A DNA stretch of 22,886 nucleotides from an uncultured Phascolarctobacterium sp. (GTDB lineage: Bacteria > Bacillota > Negativicutes > Acidaminococcales > Acidaminococcaceae): positions 1-22,886 of the forward strand of contig CAJLLL010000034.1 of the NCBI GenBank assembly GCA_905207485.1, read 5' to 3'. The translations under genes were made by a program, and so were the position numbers. The notes beneath the pieces are model-generated. The model was not told the DNA's origin, made no database searches, and worked only from the letters and a program-made list of their open reading frames with translations. Each line of letters begins with the position of its first letter. The first letter of the stretch is position 1. Below, in pieces: positions 1 to 8,378 of this stretch.

Positions 1-63
1 TTCAAGAGATTAATTAAACAAAATATACAGAAAGATAGTGATTTTATTAACTCTTTGAGAAAA

Positions 64-69
64 TATAAT
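64..69 (+). promoter_or_regulatory. Possible -10 box for the XRE regulator gene
   Basis: TATAAT lies 33 bases before the chosen ATG in a very AT-rich stretch. No good -35 box is seen about 17 bp upstream, so this is weak. Bases 1-63 show no other recognisable element and no coding evidence. Confidence 0.3.
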
Positions 70-102
70 AAAATAAATAAAGTCCTACAAGGGGGAGTTA
101 TT

Positions 103-429
103 ATGTCTGTACAGAGAGTTATAGACAACAAAAAAATAGGTGCCAACATCAGGCTTGCGCGTGTCAAAAAGATGATGAGCCAATCCGAACTTGCCAAACT
201 TTTAGGTGTAACGCAAACGCATATGAGCAATTTGGAACGCGGCCGCTGCGGCATAACGGTAACCATGCTTAACCAGCTTACCAACCTTTTTGAAGTAGAG
301 ACGGATTCGCTTTTATATGGTACGCCGGCTATCCGCCCCAAAGCAGGCTCAACGGAAACCGTGGACGGCATAGAAAATTATACCCTTGGGGACTTAATCA
401 AAGCAGCAAAACTTTTGAACGGACAATAA
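103..429 (+). CDS. XRE-family helix-turn-helix transcriptional regulator
   Basis: A small DNA-binding regulator of 108 residues. A Cro/C1-type helix-turn-helix occupies about residues 12-68: the pair of recognition helices is at roughly 26-47, with the typical SQSELAKLLGVTQTHMSNLERG pattern split around the turn and followed by ITVTMLNQLTNLFEVE. The C-terminal 40 residues contain no domain I can name. An in-frame TTG at 55 would add 16 residues, but ATG at 103 is preceded by a strong ribosome site (GGGGGAG at 91-96) and gives the usual domain start, so I chose it. The gene stands alone, closed by a hairpin terminator shared with the opposite-strand gene. Target and ligand are unknown. The class is secure; the function is not. 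Confidence 0.85.
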   Translation: MSVQRVIDNKKIGANIRLARVKKMMSQSELAKLLGVTQTHMSNLERGRCGITVTMLNQLTNLFEVETDSLLYGTPAIRPKAGSTETVDGIENYTLGDLIKAAKLLNGQ

Positions 430-431
430 AA

Positions 432-480
432 AAATAACCGGTACTTGCCAACGTCGGCAGTGCCGGTTATTTTTTTATTT
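432..480. terminator. Bidirectional rho-independent terminator
   Basis: AATAACCGG (433-441) pairs with CCGGTTATT (463-471), with partial pairing inside. An A-run precedes it and a T-run follows, so it can end both the XRE gene (+) and the small membrane protein gene (-), whose stop codon it overlaps. Confidence 0.85.
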
Positions 481-699
481 GTCCTTGGGGTTTAAAAAAT
501 TATTCCAGCTGTATGCGAATATTGCACCGGCAATAATTGCACATCCCCATGCAAGCCTGAATGCATAATCGGTAAAACCGAACATTCCAAGCATTGTATA
601 ACATAAAATACCTGCTACTGCCATTACAACAGGGACGCTTATTAAAAACATCGTTGCGCCGAATCCTTTGGTCATGCGCTTAAAAAAATCTTCAAACAT
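475..699 (-). CDS. Small two-helix membrane protein, unknown function
   Basis: A 74-residue protein that I do not recognise. It starts with a short amphipathic, partly basic stretch (residues 1-12), followed by two hydrophobic segments that look membrane-spanning (about 14-38 and 46-64) and a short charged tail ending PKDK. A good ribosome site, GGCGGGAG on the minus strand at about 703-712, precedes the ATG, and a plausible promoter lies just upstream, so it is likely real despite its size. It is transcribed alone, convergent with the XRE gene and divergent from the HAD phosphatase gene. No catalytic motif is visible. Confidence 0.7.
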   Translation of the reverse strand: MFEDFFKRMTKGFGATMFLISVPVVMAVAGILCYTMLGMFGFTDYAFRLAWGCAIIAGAIFAYSWNNFLNPKDK

Positions 700-730
700 A
701 ATTCTCCCGCCTAAAAATATTTTTGTTATT

Positions 731-758
731 ATTATACTTTAGCTGCGCATAAAAGCAA
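731..758 (-). promoter_or_regulatory. Promoter of the small membrane protein gene
   Basis: On the minus strand, TTGCTT (753-758) and TATAAT (731-736) are separated by 16 bp, 32 bases before the start codon of the 74-residue membrane protein gene. It is back to back with the HAD gene promoter. Confidence 0.6.
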
Positions 759-778
759 AGCCTTTTGTGCCTGCGGTA

Positions 779-787
779 TGATATAAT
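779..787 (+). promoter_or_regulatory. Extended -10 promoter of the HAD phosphatase gene
   Basis: TGATATAAT is a textbook extended -10 element, 33 bases before the ATG. There is no good -35 box, as is common for this promoter type. Confidence 0.65.
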
Positions 788-820
788 AAAATTATAATTG
801 TACAAGGAAGGGATTAGACC

Positions 821-1636
821 ATGCAGATAAAACTTATAGCAAGTGATATGGACGATACGCTTTTAAATGATAACCGTGAAATTTCGCCGCGCAATGAAGT
901 GGCTATTAAAAAAGCTATTGATGCCGGAATTGTTTTTACGCTGGCATCCGGACGCATGTATTGTTCCATGCAGCCGTATGCGCAAAAGCTGGGGCTTGAT
1001 GTACCGCTTGTTTCATATAATGGAGCGTTAGTAAAAGGGGCGCTTAGCGGCAAGGTTTATGTAAACCATCCGTTAAAACTTGAAACAGCGCTTGCCTTGC
1101 TTGATTATGTTAGACAAAAAGGTCATTATGTACAGGTTTATATTAATGATAAACTGTATGTTAAGGAAGAAAATGAGTATTCACGCCGTTATGCGGAAAT
1201 TTCCGGCATTCAGCCGGTAGCGCTTGGCGAAGATATTTATAATATTACCGAAGCGCCGAATAAAATGCTGTTGATGACAACAAGCGATGATTTTGAAGCA
1301 ACGTGGAAAGAAGTTGCTGAAACTTTTAAAGGCAGGGTTGACGTAACAAGTTCCAAAGATAACTATTTGGAACTGATGGAACCGGGTGTTAATAAATGGC
1401 AGGCTGTTAAACAGCTTGCTGAAAGTTTCGGTATCAAGCCGGAAGAAATTATGTGCATCGGCGATTCTAATAACGATTTAAGCATGATAGAAAACGCAGG
1501 TATCGGCGTTGCCGTTGCCAATGCCAAACCGCAGGTGCAGCAGCGTGCAAAATTAATAACGGCAAGCAACGATAATGACGGCGTTGCCCTTGCTATTGAA
1601 AATATTTTAACGGTGCAGGTACAGGTACTGGAATAA
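821..1636 (+). CDS. Cof-type HAD-IIB family phosphatase
   Basis: A 271-residue haloacid dehalogenase-superfamily hydrolase, expected to be a cytosolic Mg-dependent phosphatase of sugar phosphates, FMN or similar small metabolites. Motif I is DMDDT at residues 9-13 (nucleophile D9, acid/base D11). Motif II is the Ser of LASGR (S43). Motif III is K192. Motif IV is GDSNND at 214-219. The IIB-type cap sits between motifs II and III (about 85-185). Length is typical for the Cof/YidA/YwpJ group. The ATG has a clear ribosome site (AAGGAAGGG). It has its own promoter and terminator, so it is probably monocistronic and functionally separate from smc downstream. Substrate cannot be read from sequence. 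Confidence 0.9.
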   Translation: MQIKLIASDMDDTLLNDNREISPRNEVAIKKAIDAGIVFTLASGRMYCSMQPYAQKLGLDVPLVSYNGALVKGALSGKVYVNHPLKLETALALLDYVRQKGHYVQVYINDKLYVKEENEYSRRYAEISGIQPVALGEDIYNITEAPNKMLLMTTSDDFEATWKEVAETFKGRVDVTSSKDNYLELMEPGVNKWQAVKQLAESFGIKPEEIMCIGDSNNDLSMIENAGIGVAVANAKPQVQQRAKLITASNDNDGVALAIENILTVQVQVLE

Positions 1637-1652
1637 TTGCAAAACATTATGG

Positions 1653-1703
1653 AATACGGAATTGGCATTTGCGGAAGCGCAAACCGGTTCCGTATTTTAT
1701 GTT
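1653..1703 (+). terminator. Rho-independent terminator after the HAD gene
   Basis: AATACGGAA (1653-1661) pairs with TTCCGTATT (1688-1696), with an inner TTTGCG/CGCAAA stem. A T-rich tail follows. Confidence 0.8.
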
Positions 1704-1750
1704 TAAAAAACCGTATATTTTAATGCATGCAAGACAATAATTACAAAATA

Positions 1751-1759
1751 TGATAAAAT
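1751..1759 (+). promoter_or_regulatory. Probable extended -10 promoter of smc
   Basis: The element TG-A-TAAAAT lies 33 bases before the smc start, in the spacing seen at the other promoters here. No convincing -35 box is present. Confidence 0.5.
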
Positions 1760-1791
1760 AAAGTATTAAGATTTTTGGAACGGGTGATTAT

Positions 1792-4700
1792 GTGCATTTA
1801 AAATCTTTTTCGGCTTACGGTTTTAAATCTTTTGCCGATAGAATAGAGCTTGATTTTGGCAGCGGCATAACGGCGATAGTCGGGCCAAACGGCAGTGGCA
1901 AGAGCAACATTTCCGATGCTATACGCTGGGTACTTGGTGAGCAAAGCGCCAAATATCTGCGCGGCAGCAAGATGGAAGATGTTATTTTCAGCGGCAGCAG
2001 CAAAAGGCGTGCGCTGGGCGTTGCGGAAGTTACGCTTAATTTTGATAACAGCGACCACAGGCTTGGCCTTGATTTTGATGAGGTAAGCATTACGCGCCGC
2101 GTTTTCCGTGATGGCGACAGCGAATATGCAATCAATAAAAAGAACTGCCGTTTAAAAGATATTGTGGATTTATTTGCCGATACGGGATTAGGGCGCGGTT
2201 CACTTTCTATTATAGGGCAAAATAAAATTGATGAAATTTTAAACAGCAGGGCGGAAGACCGCCGTACTTTGTTTGAAGAAGCGGCAGGCATAGTAAAATA
2301 CCGTTTGCGTAAAAAAGATGCGGCACGCCGTTTGGATGATACAGCAGCTAACCTGACACGTATTAACGATATTAAAAGCGAAGTTGAATCGCAGCTGGAG
2401 CCGTTAAAGGAAGCGGCGGCAAAAACGGAGAAGTATAATATACTGGCGGGTGAACTGCGTACATGCCGTTTAACACAGTTTGTGCGTAAAATAGATGTGC
2501 TTACAAAAGCGCGTGAACAGCAAGCAGAAAGAGATGCGGCACTGGAACTTGCTGTAGCAGAAAACGCCGCTGCTGCCGGTAAACAGCAAGCTTTGTGCGT
2601 GCAACTTCAGCAGGAAGCAGATGCTTTAAGCGAAAGCTATAATAAATTACAGGACGATATAAAAGCCAAAGAAACAGCGCTTGAAAAAGTGCACGGTCAG
2701 AACGCTGTTTTGGAAGAACGTATTTTGCAAAACAAAAAGGCCGGAGAACGTCTGTCTTTGCAGAACAGCAAACTTGAGCAGCAGGTTGAAGGTTTGGAAA
2801 AACAGCTTGCTGCTTTAACTGACGAGTATGATGTTTTGGAAAAGAAACAAACAGCAGCCTGCCTTTTGGTAGATAAATTAACCAAAGAACAGAACGACAG
2901 GGAAAACCTTGTACAGCAGGTGCAGCAGGATGCTGAAGGGTTGAAAGACGCTGCTTTTGATACCATGCGCAAAATGGTAGACCTGCGCAATAAAATACGC
3001 ATGCTTGAGCAGGAGCAGGAGCAGCGTATGCGCAGACGTGAGGCGTTAAAAAAGAACATAGAAGAAAACGAAAATGAACTGCAAAAATATGAGACTGAAT
3101 ACCGCAGTTTACTGGAGAACCAGGCTGATTTGGAAAACAACATTCAGCTTGCACAGCGCGGCAGCGCAGAATTGGCGCAGAAAGCAGCAGCAGAAACTAA
3201 AGTTTTAAACAGTGTCCGACAACAGTATAATGATTGCCAGCGCCGCATTACAGCTTTGGAGAGCCGCCAGAACGTACTGAACAATATGCAGAAAGCATAT
3301 GAAGGTTTTGGCTATGGCGTTAAGGCTGTTATACGTGCGCAGGAAGCATGGAACAGCAAAGTTATCGGTGTCGCTGCCGAATTAATCAGTGTCGAAGCCG
3401 AGTATGTAACAGCTATCGAAACAGCACTTGGCGCAGCAGCGCAGAATATTGTTATGCAGGATGCCGATGCCGCCAAAGCTGCCATCAATTATTTAAAACA
3501 GCATAAATCCGGCAGGGCAACTTTTTTGCCCCTGGATACCATAAAAATTTATCCGCGCAAAACGGAAGATGAGCAGCTGAAAAATTTGCCGGGCGTGCTT
3601 GGCTTTGCCGATGAACTTGTAAGCTGCAAGCCGGAAGTAGCAAAAGTATTTAGCTTTTTACTGGGGCGTGTGCTTATAGCAAAGGATATGGATTCAGCGC
3701 TTGCGGCTGGACGCAGAAGCGGATTCCGTCTGCGTGCCGTTACATTGCAGGGCGATGTTGTAAATGCCGGCGGTTCGCTTACCGGCGGCAGCAGGCAGCA
3801 GAAAGAAGCAGGATTTTTATCGCGCACGAAGGAAATAGAAACTCTTGTGCAGCAGGAACGCATTTTGCATAAAGAACTGCTTGGTTATCAGGAGCAGGCT
3901 GAAAGTTCAGAAGAAATTTTAAAAGGTTATACCAATAAAGAAAATGATTTAAAGGCAGAACTGCAAAAGTATGCTGTGCGCCGTGCGGAAATAACTGCTG
4001 CATTAAACCGTGCCGAAAATGAAAAGCAGCGCCTTGCCCAACATTTGGAAGTGCTTTTGGATGACAGAAACGAATTGGGGCAGGAATATTTAGCGGCAAG
4101 AGAAACCTTACAGGCGTTGAAGCCGCAGCTTGCGGAAATAGAAAAAGAGGATTTGGCAAGCAAAAGCAAGCTGGATGAGCTGCAGAAAAAAATGCAGGCA
4201 GAAACCGCCGGACTGGAAAGCGTACGCCGTCAGTTACAGGATGCGCGCGTTGAAAGCGAGGCAACTACAGCTAAAACAACGCTTATGGCGGAACGCATGC
4301 ATCAGCTGGATGGCGAAATGGAACGCTTGCAGCGCGAAGTACTTGGCAACGAACGCGAACAGCAAAACCTTGAAAATGCAATAAACGAAAGTACAGTGCA
4401 GAAAGCGGAACTTGCAAAGCGTACAGAAATTTTACTTGGGGAGCTTAGTGCAATCAGCGGAGGCAGGGAAGAGTTTACCGAGCAAAGAATTGCTATTGCG
4501 GCACGTCAGGAAACAGCTGCGCGTGAACTTGCAGCAGCACAGAAAGCGCTTGAGGATGCGGAGAAAAAACGTAACCAGGCGGCGCTTGAAAGCGTTAAGC
4601 AGAATGCGGAATATGAACATGTTTTGCAGCAATTGCATACTGATTACGGGCTTACTTTAGAAGAAGCACATGCAGAAACGCTGCTTGATATTGCAGATAA

Positions 4701-5349
4701 TGCATTGCGCAGGCAGGAATTAAGCCTGCAAAGGAGAATTGATGAACTTGGGCCTGTTAACGCAGCGGCGATTGAACAATATGCCGCCGTTAAAGAACGT
4801 TTTGAGTTTTTGCAAAAACAGTATGACGATTTGGCAGAAGCAAAAAGTAATCTTGAAAGCGTTATCAGCGAAATAAATTCCGGCATGAGCAAACGGTTTA
4901 AAGAAGCGTTTGCCAAAATAAATATTTACTTTTCGGAATGTTACGTTAAACTTTTTGGCGGCGGAACGGCTTATTTAAAACTTACTGACCCTTCGGATGT
5001 TTTAAACAGCGGCATTGATATTGAAGTGCAGCCGCCGGGTAAAAAACTGCAAAGCCTGTTCCTTTTAAGTGGCGGCGAAAGGGCGCTGACGGTAATAGCC
5101 CTTTTATTTGCGCTTTTAAGTTACAGCCCGGCGCCGTTCTGCATATTAGATGAAATTGATGCAGCGCTTGACGAAGCTAATGTAGACCGTTTTGCCGGCT
5201 TTTTATCGGCTTATGCCGAAAATACACAGTTTATTGTAATTACACACCGCAAGGGCACCATGGAAGCCGCGCATGTTTTACACGGCGTAACAATGGAAGA
5301 ATCAGGTGTTTCCAAACTATTATCTGTAAAACTGACGGAAAAGGAGTAA
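1792..5349 (+). CDS. smc: Chromosome partition/condensation protein Smc
   Basis: The SMC ATPase that, with ScpA and ScpB, loads on the chromosome and extrudes loops to compact and separate sister origins. The 1185-residue length is standard. The N-terminal ATPase half has Walker A GPNGSGKS at residues 31-38 and the AIRWVLGEQSAK segment after it. Long coiled coils run from about 170 to 500 and 670 to 1010, flanking a hinge at about 505-665 whose end carries the Gly-rich GGSLTGGS motif. The C-terminal half carries the signature LLSGGER (1091-1097) and Walker B ILDEIDAALDE from 1118. The start is GTG at 1792, which gives the family N-terminus (HLKSFSAYGFKSFADR). An ATG at 1790 overlaps it in another frame. 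The next gene, ftsY, is 4 bases downstream with its ribosome site inside the smc end, so the two are co-transcribed. No rnc gene lies upstream, unlike many Firmicutes. Confidence 0.97.
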   Translation: MHLKSFSAYGFKSFADRIELDFGSGITAIVGPNGSGKSNISDAIRWVLGEQSAKYLRGSKMEDVIFSGSSKRRALGVAEVTLNFDNSDHRLGLDFDEVSITRRVFRDGDSEYAINKKNCRLKDIVDLFADTGLGRGSLSIIGQNKIDEILNSRAEDRRTLFEEAAGIVKYRLRKKDAARRLDDTAANLTRINDIKSEVESQLEPLKEAAAKTEKYNILAGELRTCRLTQFVRKIDVLTKAREQQAERDAALELAVAENAAAAGKQQALCVQLQQEADALSESYNKLQDDIKAKETALEKVHGQNAVLEERILQNKKAGERLSLQNSKLEQQVEGLEKQLAALTDEYDVLEKKQTAACLLVDKLTKEQNDRENLVQQVQQDAEGLKDAAFDTMRKMVDLRNKIRMLEQEQEQRMRRREALKKNIEENENELQKYETEYRSLLENQADLENNIQLAQRGSAELAQKAAAETKVLNSVRQQYNDCQRRITALESRQNVLNNMQKAYEGFGYGVKAVIRAQEAWNSKVIGVAAELISVEAEYVTAIETALGAAAQNIVMQDADAAKAAINYLKQHKSGRATFLPLDTIKIYPRKTEDEQLKNLPGVLGFADELVSCKPEVAKVFSFLLGRVLIAKDMDSALAAGRRSGFRLRAVTLQGDVVNAGGSLTGGSRQQKEAGFLSRTKEIETLVQQERILHKELLGYQEQAESSEEILKGYTNKENDLKAELQKYAVRRAEITAALNRAENEKQRLAQHLEVLLDDRNELGQEYLAARETLQALKPQLAEIEKEDLASKSKLDELQKKMQAETAGLESVRRQLQDARVESEATTAKTTLMAERMHQLDGEMERLQREVLGNEREQQNLENAINESTVQKAELAKRTEILLGELSAISGGREEFTEQRIAIAARQETAARELAAAQKALEDAEKKRNQAALESVKQNAEYEHVLQQLHTDYGLTLEEAHAETLLDIADNALRRQELSLQRRIDELGPVNAAAIEQYAAVKERFEFLQKQYDDLAEAKSNLESVISEINSGMSKRFKEAFAKINIYFSECYVKLFGGGTAYLKLTDPSDVLNSGIDIEVQPPGKKLQSLFLLSGGERALTVIALLFALLSYSPAPFCILDEIDAALDEANVDRFAGFLSAYAENTQFIVITHRKGTMEAAHVLHGVTMEESGVSKLLSVKLTEKE

Positions 5350-5353
5350 AAAC

Positions 5354-6271
5354 ATGGGATTTTTTGAGAGATTAAAAGACGGCTTGACCAAAACCAGAAA
5401 AAATTTTACTGAACGTATTGAAGTTTTGGTTGGCATGTCTGCCGAAATTGATGATGATTTTCTGGATGAACTGGAAATGATTTTGTTAAGTGCAGACGTT
5501 GGCGCAAAAACTACGGAGAAACTTATCGAAGCTGTGCGCCAGGCTGCGCGTAAAAAAGAAATTAAAGGCACGGAGGACGTTGTGCCTTTCCTGAAAAAAT
5601 ATCTTGTAAACATGCTTACCGAAGAAGGCCAGCGCACCAAACTCAGTGGGTCGCCGACTGTCATTCTGGTTGTTGGCGTTAATGGCGTTGGCAAAACCAC
5701 TACTATCGGCAAACTGGCAAATTATTTCCACCTGTTTAATTACAAAGTAATGATTGCCGCCGCCGATACTTTCCGCGCTGCCGCTTCCGAGCAGCTTGAA
5801 ATTTGGGGCAAACGTGCAGGCTGCGATGTTATTAAACATGCCGAAGGCGCTGACCCGGCAGCGGTTGTGTACGATGCCATGAAAGCGGCTATTGCCCGCA
5901 AGGCGGATATACTGTTTATTGATACCGCAGGACGTTTGCATAATAAAGCTAATTTAATGAACGAACTTGAAAAAATTCACCGCGTAATTCAACGCGAAGA
6001 ACCGGATGCACCGCATGAAACCTTTTTGGTTCTTGATGCTACTACCGGACAGAACGCAATTACGCAGGCAAAAGTGTTTACTGAAACGGCAAATGTTACG
6101 GGCGTAGTGCTGACAAAACTTGATGGCACAGCCAAAGGCGGTGTGGTTATCGCCATCCGCGAAGAACTTGGCCTGCCTGTTAAATGGATTGGCATCGGCG
6201 AAGGCATTATGGATTTCCGTCCGTTTGAACCGGAAAAATTTGTTGATGCATTATTTAACACTGACAAGTAA
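5354..6271 (+). CDS. ftsY: Signal recognition particle receptor FtsY
   Basis: The SRP receptor GTPase docks ribosome-SRP complexes at the membrane by forming a GTP-dependent heterodimer with Ffh, then hands the nascent chain to the Sec channel. At 305 residues it is the short Gram-positive-style form: a membrane-binding helix at about 1-20 and no long acidic A domain. The NG domain follows. G1 is GVNGVGKTT at 108-116, the insertion-box segment DTFRAAASEQL is at 138-148, G3 is DTAGR at 190-194, G4 is TKLDG at 254-258 and the closing GIGE motif is near 280. The ribosome site AAAAGGAG overlaps the smc stop region. No terminator follows, so readthrough into ylxM is possible, although a strong promoter lies just after the stop codon. 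Confidence 0.97.
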   Translation: MGFFERLKDGLTKTRKNFTERIEVLVGMSAEIDDDFLDELEMILLSADVGAKTTEKLIEAVRQAARKKEIKGTEDVVPFLKKYLVNMLTEEGQRTKLSGSPTVILVVGVNGVGKTTTIGKLANYFHLFNYKVMIAAADTFRAAASEQLEIWGKRAGCDVIKHAEGADPAAVVYDAMKAAIARKADILFIDTAGRLHNKANLMNELEKIHRVIQREEPDAPHETFLVLDATTGQNAITQAKVFTETANVTGVVLTKLDGTAKGGVVIAIREELGLPVKWIGIGEGIMDFRPFEPEKFVDALFNTDK

Positions 6272-6277
6272 AAACAC

Positions 6278-6306
6278 TTGACACAACTCCTTGCTTTAGG
6301 TATAAT
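6278..6306 (+). promoter_or_regulatory. Consensus sigma-70/sigma-A promoter for ylxM-ffh and following genes
   Basis: TTGACA (6278-6283) and TATAAT (6301-6306) match consensus exactly and are separated by the ideal 17 bp. It begins 6 bases after the ftsY stop codon and drives the ylxM-ffh-rpsP block. Confidence 0.9.
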
Positions 6307-6343
6307 ACATACGTTGACTTGATTAAGAAGGTACGGTTATATT

Positions 6344-6706
6344 ATGCAGATTGACAGTTTTCAGCAAAGAATACGCCTTGGCAGGCTGTATGATATTTAT
6401 GGCCCGCTTTTAACGGCCAAACAGCAAAGCTGTATGGAACTGTATTTCTGCGATGACCTTTCGCTGGCAGAAATTGCTGCGGAACTTGATGTATCGAGAC
6501 AGGCCGTACATGATTTAATTCATCGTGTTGAGCAGCTTTTGGAACGCTACGAAGCCAAAATGAAGCTGCTGGAGCGTGAAAACAGGCAGGAAGAACTGCA
6601 CGGCAAAGCTTGCAGGCTGCTTGATGAATACATAAAAACAGAAGATAAAGAGTTACTTAACAGGTTAAAAAATCTTTTAAGGGATTTTGAAACCGAAGGC
6701 AGGTAA
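6344..6706 (+). CDS. ylxM: YlxM/p13-like DNA-binding protein, SRP-associated
   Basis: A 120-residue protein of the UPF0122 (YlxM/p13) family, which is nearly always encoded beside ffh and has been linked to the signal recognition particle pathway in Gram-positive bacteria. Residues about 24-66 form a sigma-70 region 4-like helix-turn-helix (LTAKQQSCMELYF, then LSLAEIAAELDVSRQAVHD). The C-terminal part is helical and charged. The ATG has a ribosome site AGAAGG with a rather long gap. The gene is first after the consensus promoter and ends 2 bases before ffh, so it is co-transcribed with it. It could regulate or modulate SRP; which of these cannot be read from sequence. Confidence 0.92.
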   Translation: MQIDSFQQRIRLGRLYDIYGPLLTAKQQSCMELYFCDDLSLAEIAAELDVSRQAVHDLIHRVEQLLERYEAKMKLLERENRQEELHGKACRLLDEYIKTEDKELLNRLKNLLRDFETEGR

Positions 6707-6708
6707 AA

Positions 6709-8055
6709 ATGGCTTTTGAAAATTTATCCGACCGCTTGCAAAAAGCGATAAGGATGTTCCGTTCTACCGGAAAAATAACTGAAGATGATTTAAAGGCTCC
6801 GCTGCGTGAAGTGCGCATGGCGCTTCTGGAGGCGGACGTTAACTTTAAAGTTGTTAAGGATTTTGTAGCTACTATCCGCGAACGCGCCGTTGGCGAAATT
6901 GTCAACGAAGGTCTGACTCCGGGACAGCAGATTATAAAAATCGTTAACGAAGAGCTGACCCGGCTTTTAGGCGGCACGCAGAGCAAACTTGTGGTTGCTT
7001 CCAAACCGCCAACGGTAATTATGCTGGTTGGTTTGCAGGGCGCAGGTAAAACCACGACTGCCGGCAAACTGGCAAATATGTTGCGCAAAAAAGGCAAACA
7101 TCCTATGCTTGTTGCAGGCGATGTTTACCGTCCGGCTGCTATTAAGCAATTACAGGTGCTTGGCGAGCAGCTTAACATTCCCGTATTTACTATGGGTGAC
7201 CAGGTATCGCCTGTGGAAATTGCCAAAGAAGCAATGGCAAAAGCCCACAGCATGAATTACGATACCGTCATTATAGATACCGCAGGCCGCCTGCATATCA
7301 ACGAAGAATTGATGGGCGAGCTGCGCGATATTAAAGCGGCTGTTTCGCCGCATGAAATTTTGCTGGTAGTTGATGCCATGACCGGTCAGGATGCAGTAAC
7401 CGTTGCCGAAAGCTTCAATAATGACCTCGGCATCGACGGACTTATCGTTACCAAGCTGGATGGCGATGCCAGAGGCGGTGCGGTGCTTTCAGTAAAAGCC
7501 GTAACAGGCCGCCCGGTAAAATTTGTAGGTATGGGCGAAAAACTTGATGCCCTTGAACCGTTTTATCCGGACCGTATGGCATCCCGTATCCTCGGCATGG
7601 GCGATATCCTGACGTTTATCGAAAAGGTGCAGTCCACTACCGATATGGCAAAAGCGCTGGAGATGGAAAAGAAACTGCGCAAAAACGAATTTACGCTTGA
7701 GCAGTTTCTTGAACAGATGCAGCAGATTAAAAAACTCGGTCCGTTGGAAAACATTCTTGGCATGCTGCCGGGCATGGGCGGCATAGCCCAGAAATTGCGC
7801 GATGCTGAGGTAAATGAAAAAGAATTTACTCACGTTGAAGCAATTATCCAGTCGATGACCATTAAAGAACGCCGCAATCCGGAAATCATCAACGGCAGCA
7901 GGCGCAAGCGCATAGCGGCAGGCAGCGGCATGCGCGTGCAGGATGTAAACCGTTTGCTTAAAAAGTTTGAAGAAAGCAAAAAGATGATGAAACAAATGCG
8001 CGGCATGGCTAAGTTTGCTTCAAAAGGCGGCTTCAAGCTTCCTTTTATGCACTAA
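6709..8055 (+). CDS. ffh: Signal recognition particle protein Ffh (SRP54)
   Basis: The SRP GTPase binds signal sequences emerging from the ribosome together with 4.5S/6S RNA and delivers them to FtsY. The 448-residue length is typical. The N domain is at about 1-90. In the G domain, G1 is GLQGAGKTT at 108-116, DVYRPAAIKQL is at 138-148, DTAGR at 190-194 and TKLDG at 248-252. The C-terminal M domain (about 325-445) is rich in methionine (EQMQQIKKLG, MLPGMGG, KKMMKQMRGM) and carries the RNA-binding stretch SGMRVQDVNRLLKKFE. Its partner FtsY is encoded just upstream, and ylxM precedes it by 2 bases. Confidence 0.98.
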   Translation: MAFENLSDRLQKAIRMFRSTGKITEDDLKAPLREVRMALLEADVNFKVVKDFVATIRERAVGEIVNEGLTPGQQIIKIVNEELTRLLGGTQSKLVVASKPPTVIMLVGLQGAGKTTTAGKLANMLRKKGKHPMLVAGDVYRPAAIKQLQVLGEQLNIPVFTMGDQVSPVEIAKEAMAKAHSMNYDTVIIDTAGRLHINEELMGELRDIKAAVSPHEILLVVDAMTGQDAVTVAESFNNDLGIDGLIVTKLDGDARGGAVLSVKAVTGRPVKFVGMGEKLDALEPFYPDRMASRILGMGDILTFIEKVQSTTDMAKALEMEKKLRKNEFTLEQFLEQMQQIKKLGPLENILGMLPGMGGIAQKLRDAEVNEKEFTHVEAIIQSMTIKERRNPEIINGSRRKRIAAGSGMRVQDVNRLLKKFEESKKMMKQMRGMAKFASKGGFKLPFMH

Positions 8056-8091
8056 TAAATATTTAATCCAACTGGAGGAGGTGAAATAAAA

Positions 8092-8361
8092 ATGGCAGTA
8101 AAAATCCGTTTAAAACGCATGGGCGCTAAAAAAGCTCCTTTCTACCGTATTGTTGTTGCTGATTCCCGTTCTCCGCGTGACGGCCGTATCATTGAAAGCA
8201 TCGGTTACTACGATTCCACCACTGAACCGGCTAACGTTAAAATTGATGAGGAAAAAGCTCTTTCCTGGATGGCTAAAGGCGCACAGCCGACCGATACCGT
8301 TAAAAACCTTTTCAGCAAAGGTGGTATCATGAAAAAATATGCTGAATCTAAAGCAAAATGA
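8092..8361 (+). CDS. rpsP: 30S ribosomal protein S16
   Basis: A small-subunit protein needed for assembly and stability of the 30S body. The 89 residues match the family length, and the N-terminus MAVKIRLKRMGAKKAPFYRI and the later DGRIIESIGYYD are the S16 signature. The start is certain: a very strong ribosome site, GGAGGAGGTGA, precedes it. It sits 36 bases after ffh without its own obvious promoter or terminator, so it is part of the ylxM-ffh transcript. Its codon use is more biased than that of its neighbours, as expected for a highly expressed ribosomal gene. Confidence 0.97.
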   Translation: MAVKIRLKRMGAKKAPFYRIVVADSRSPRDGRIIESIGYYDSTTEPANVKIDEEKALSWMAKGAQPTDTVKNLFSKGGIMKKYAESKAK

Positions 8362-8378
8362 AATGAGGCGTGATTGAC

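Noticed and set aside
55..102. Upstream TTG start for the XRE regulator
   Set aside because: The strong ribosome site at 91-96 serves the ATG at 103, and the extra 16 residues fall outside the domain.
1720..1731. TTAATGCATGCA before smc, partly matching (inverted) the repeats upstream of mraZ
   Set aside because: Only 8 bases match, which is expected by chance in a window of this size, and no second copy is found at 20 bp.
2501..3154. Long open frame of 217 codons on the minus strand inside smc
   Set aside because: It lies wholly antisense to the smc coiled coil, has no domain signature or ribosome site, and is explained by biased codon use in the real gene. The same applies to the 3779-4264 minus frame.
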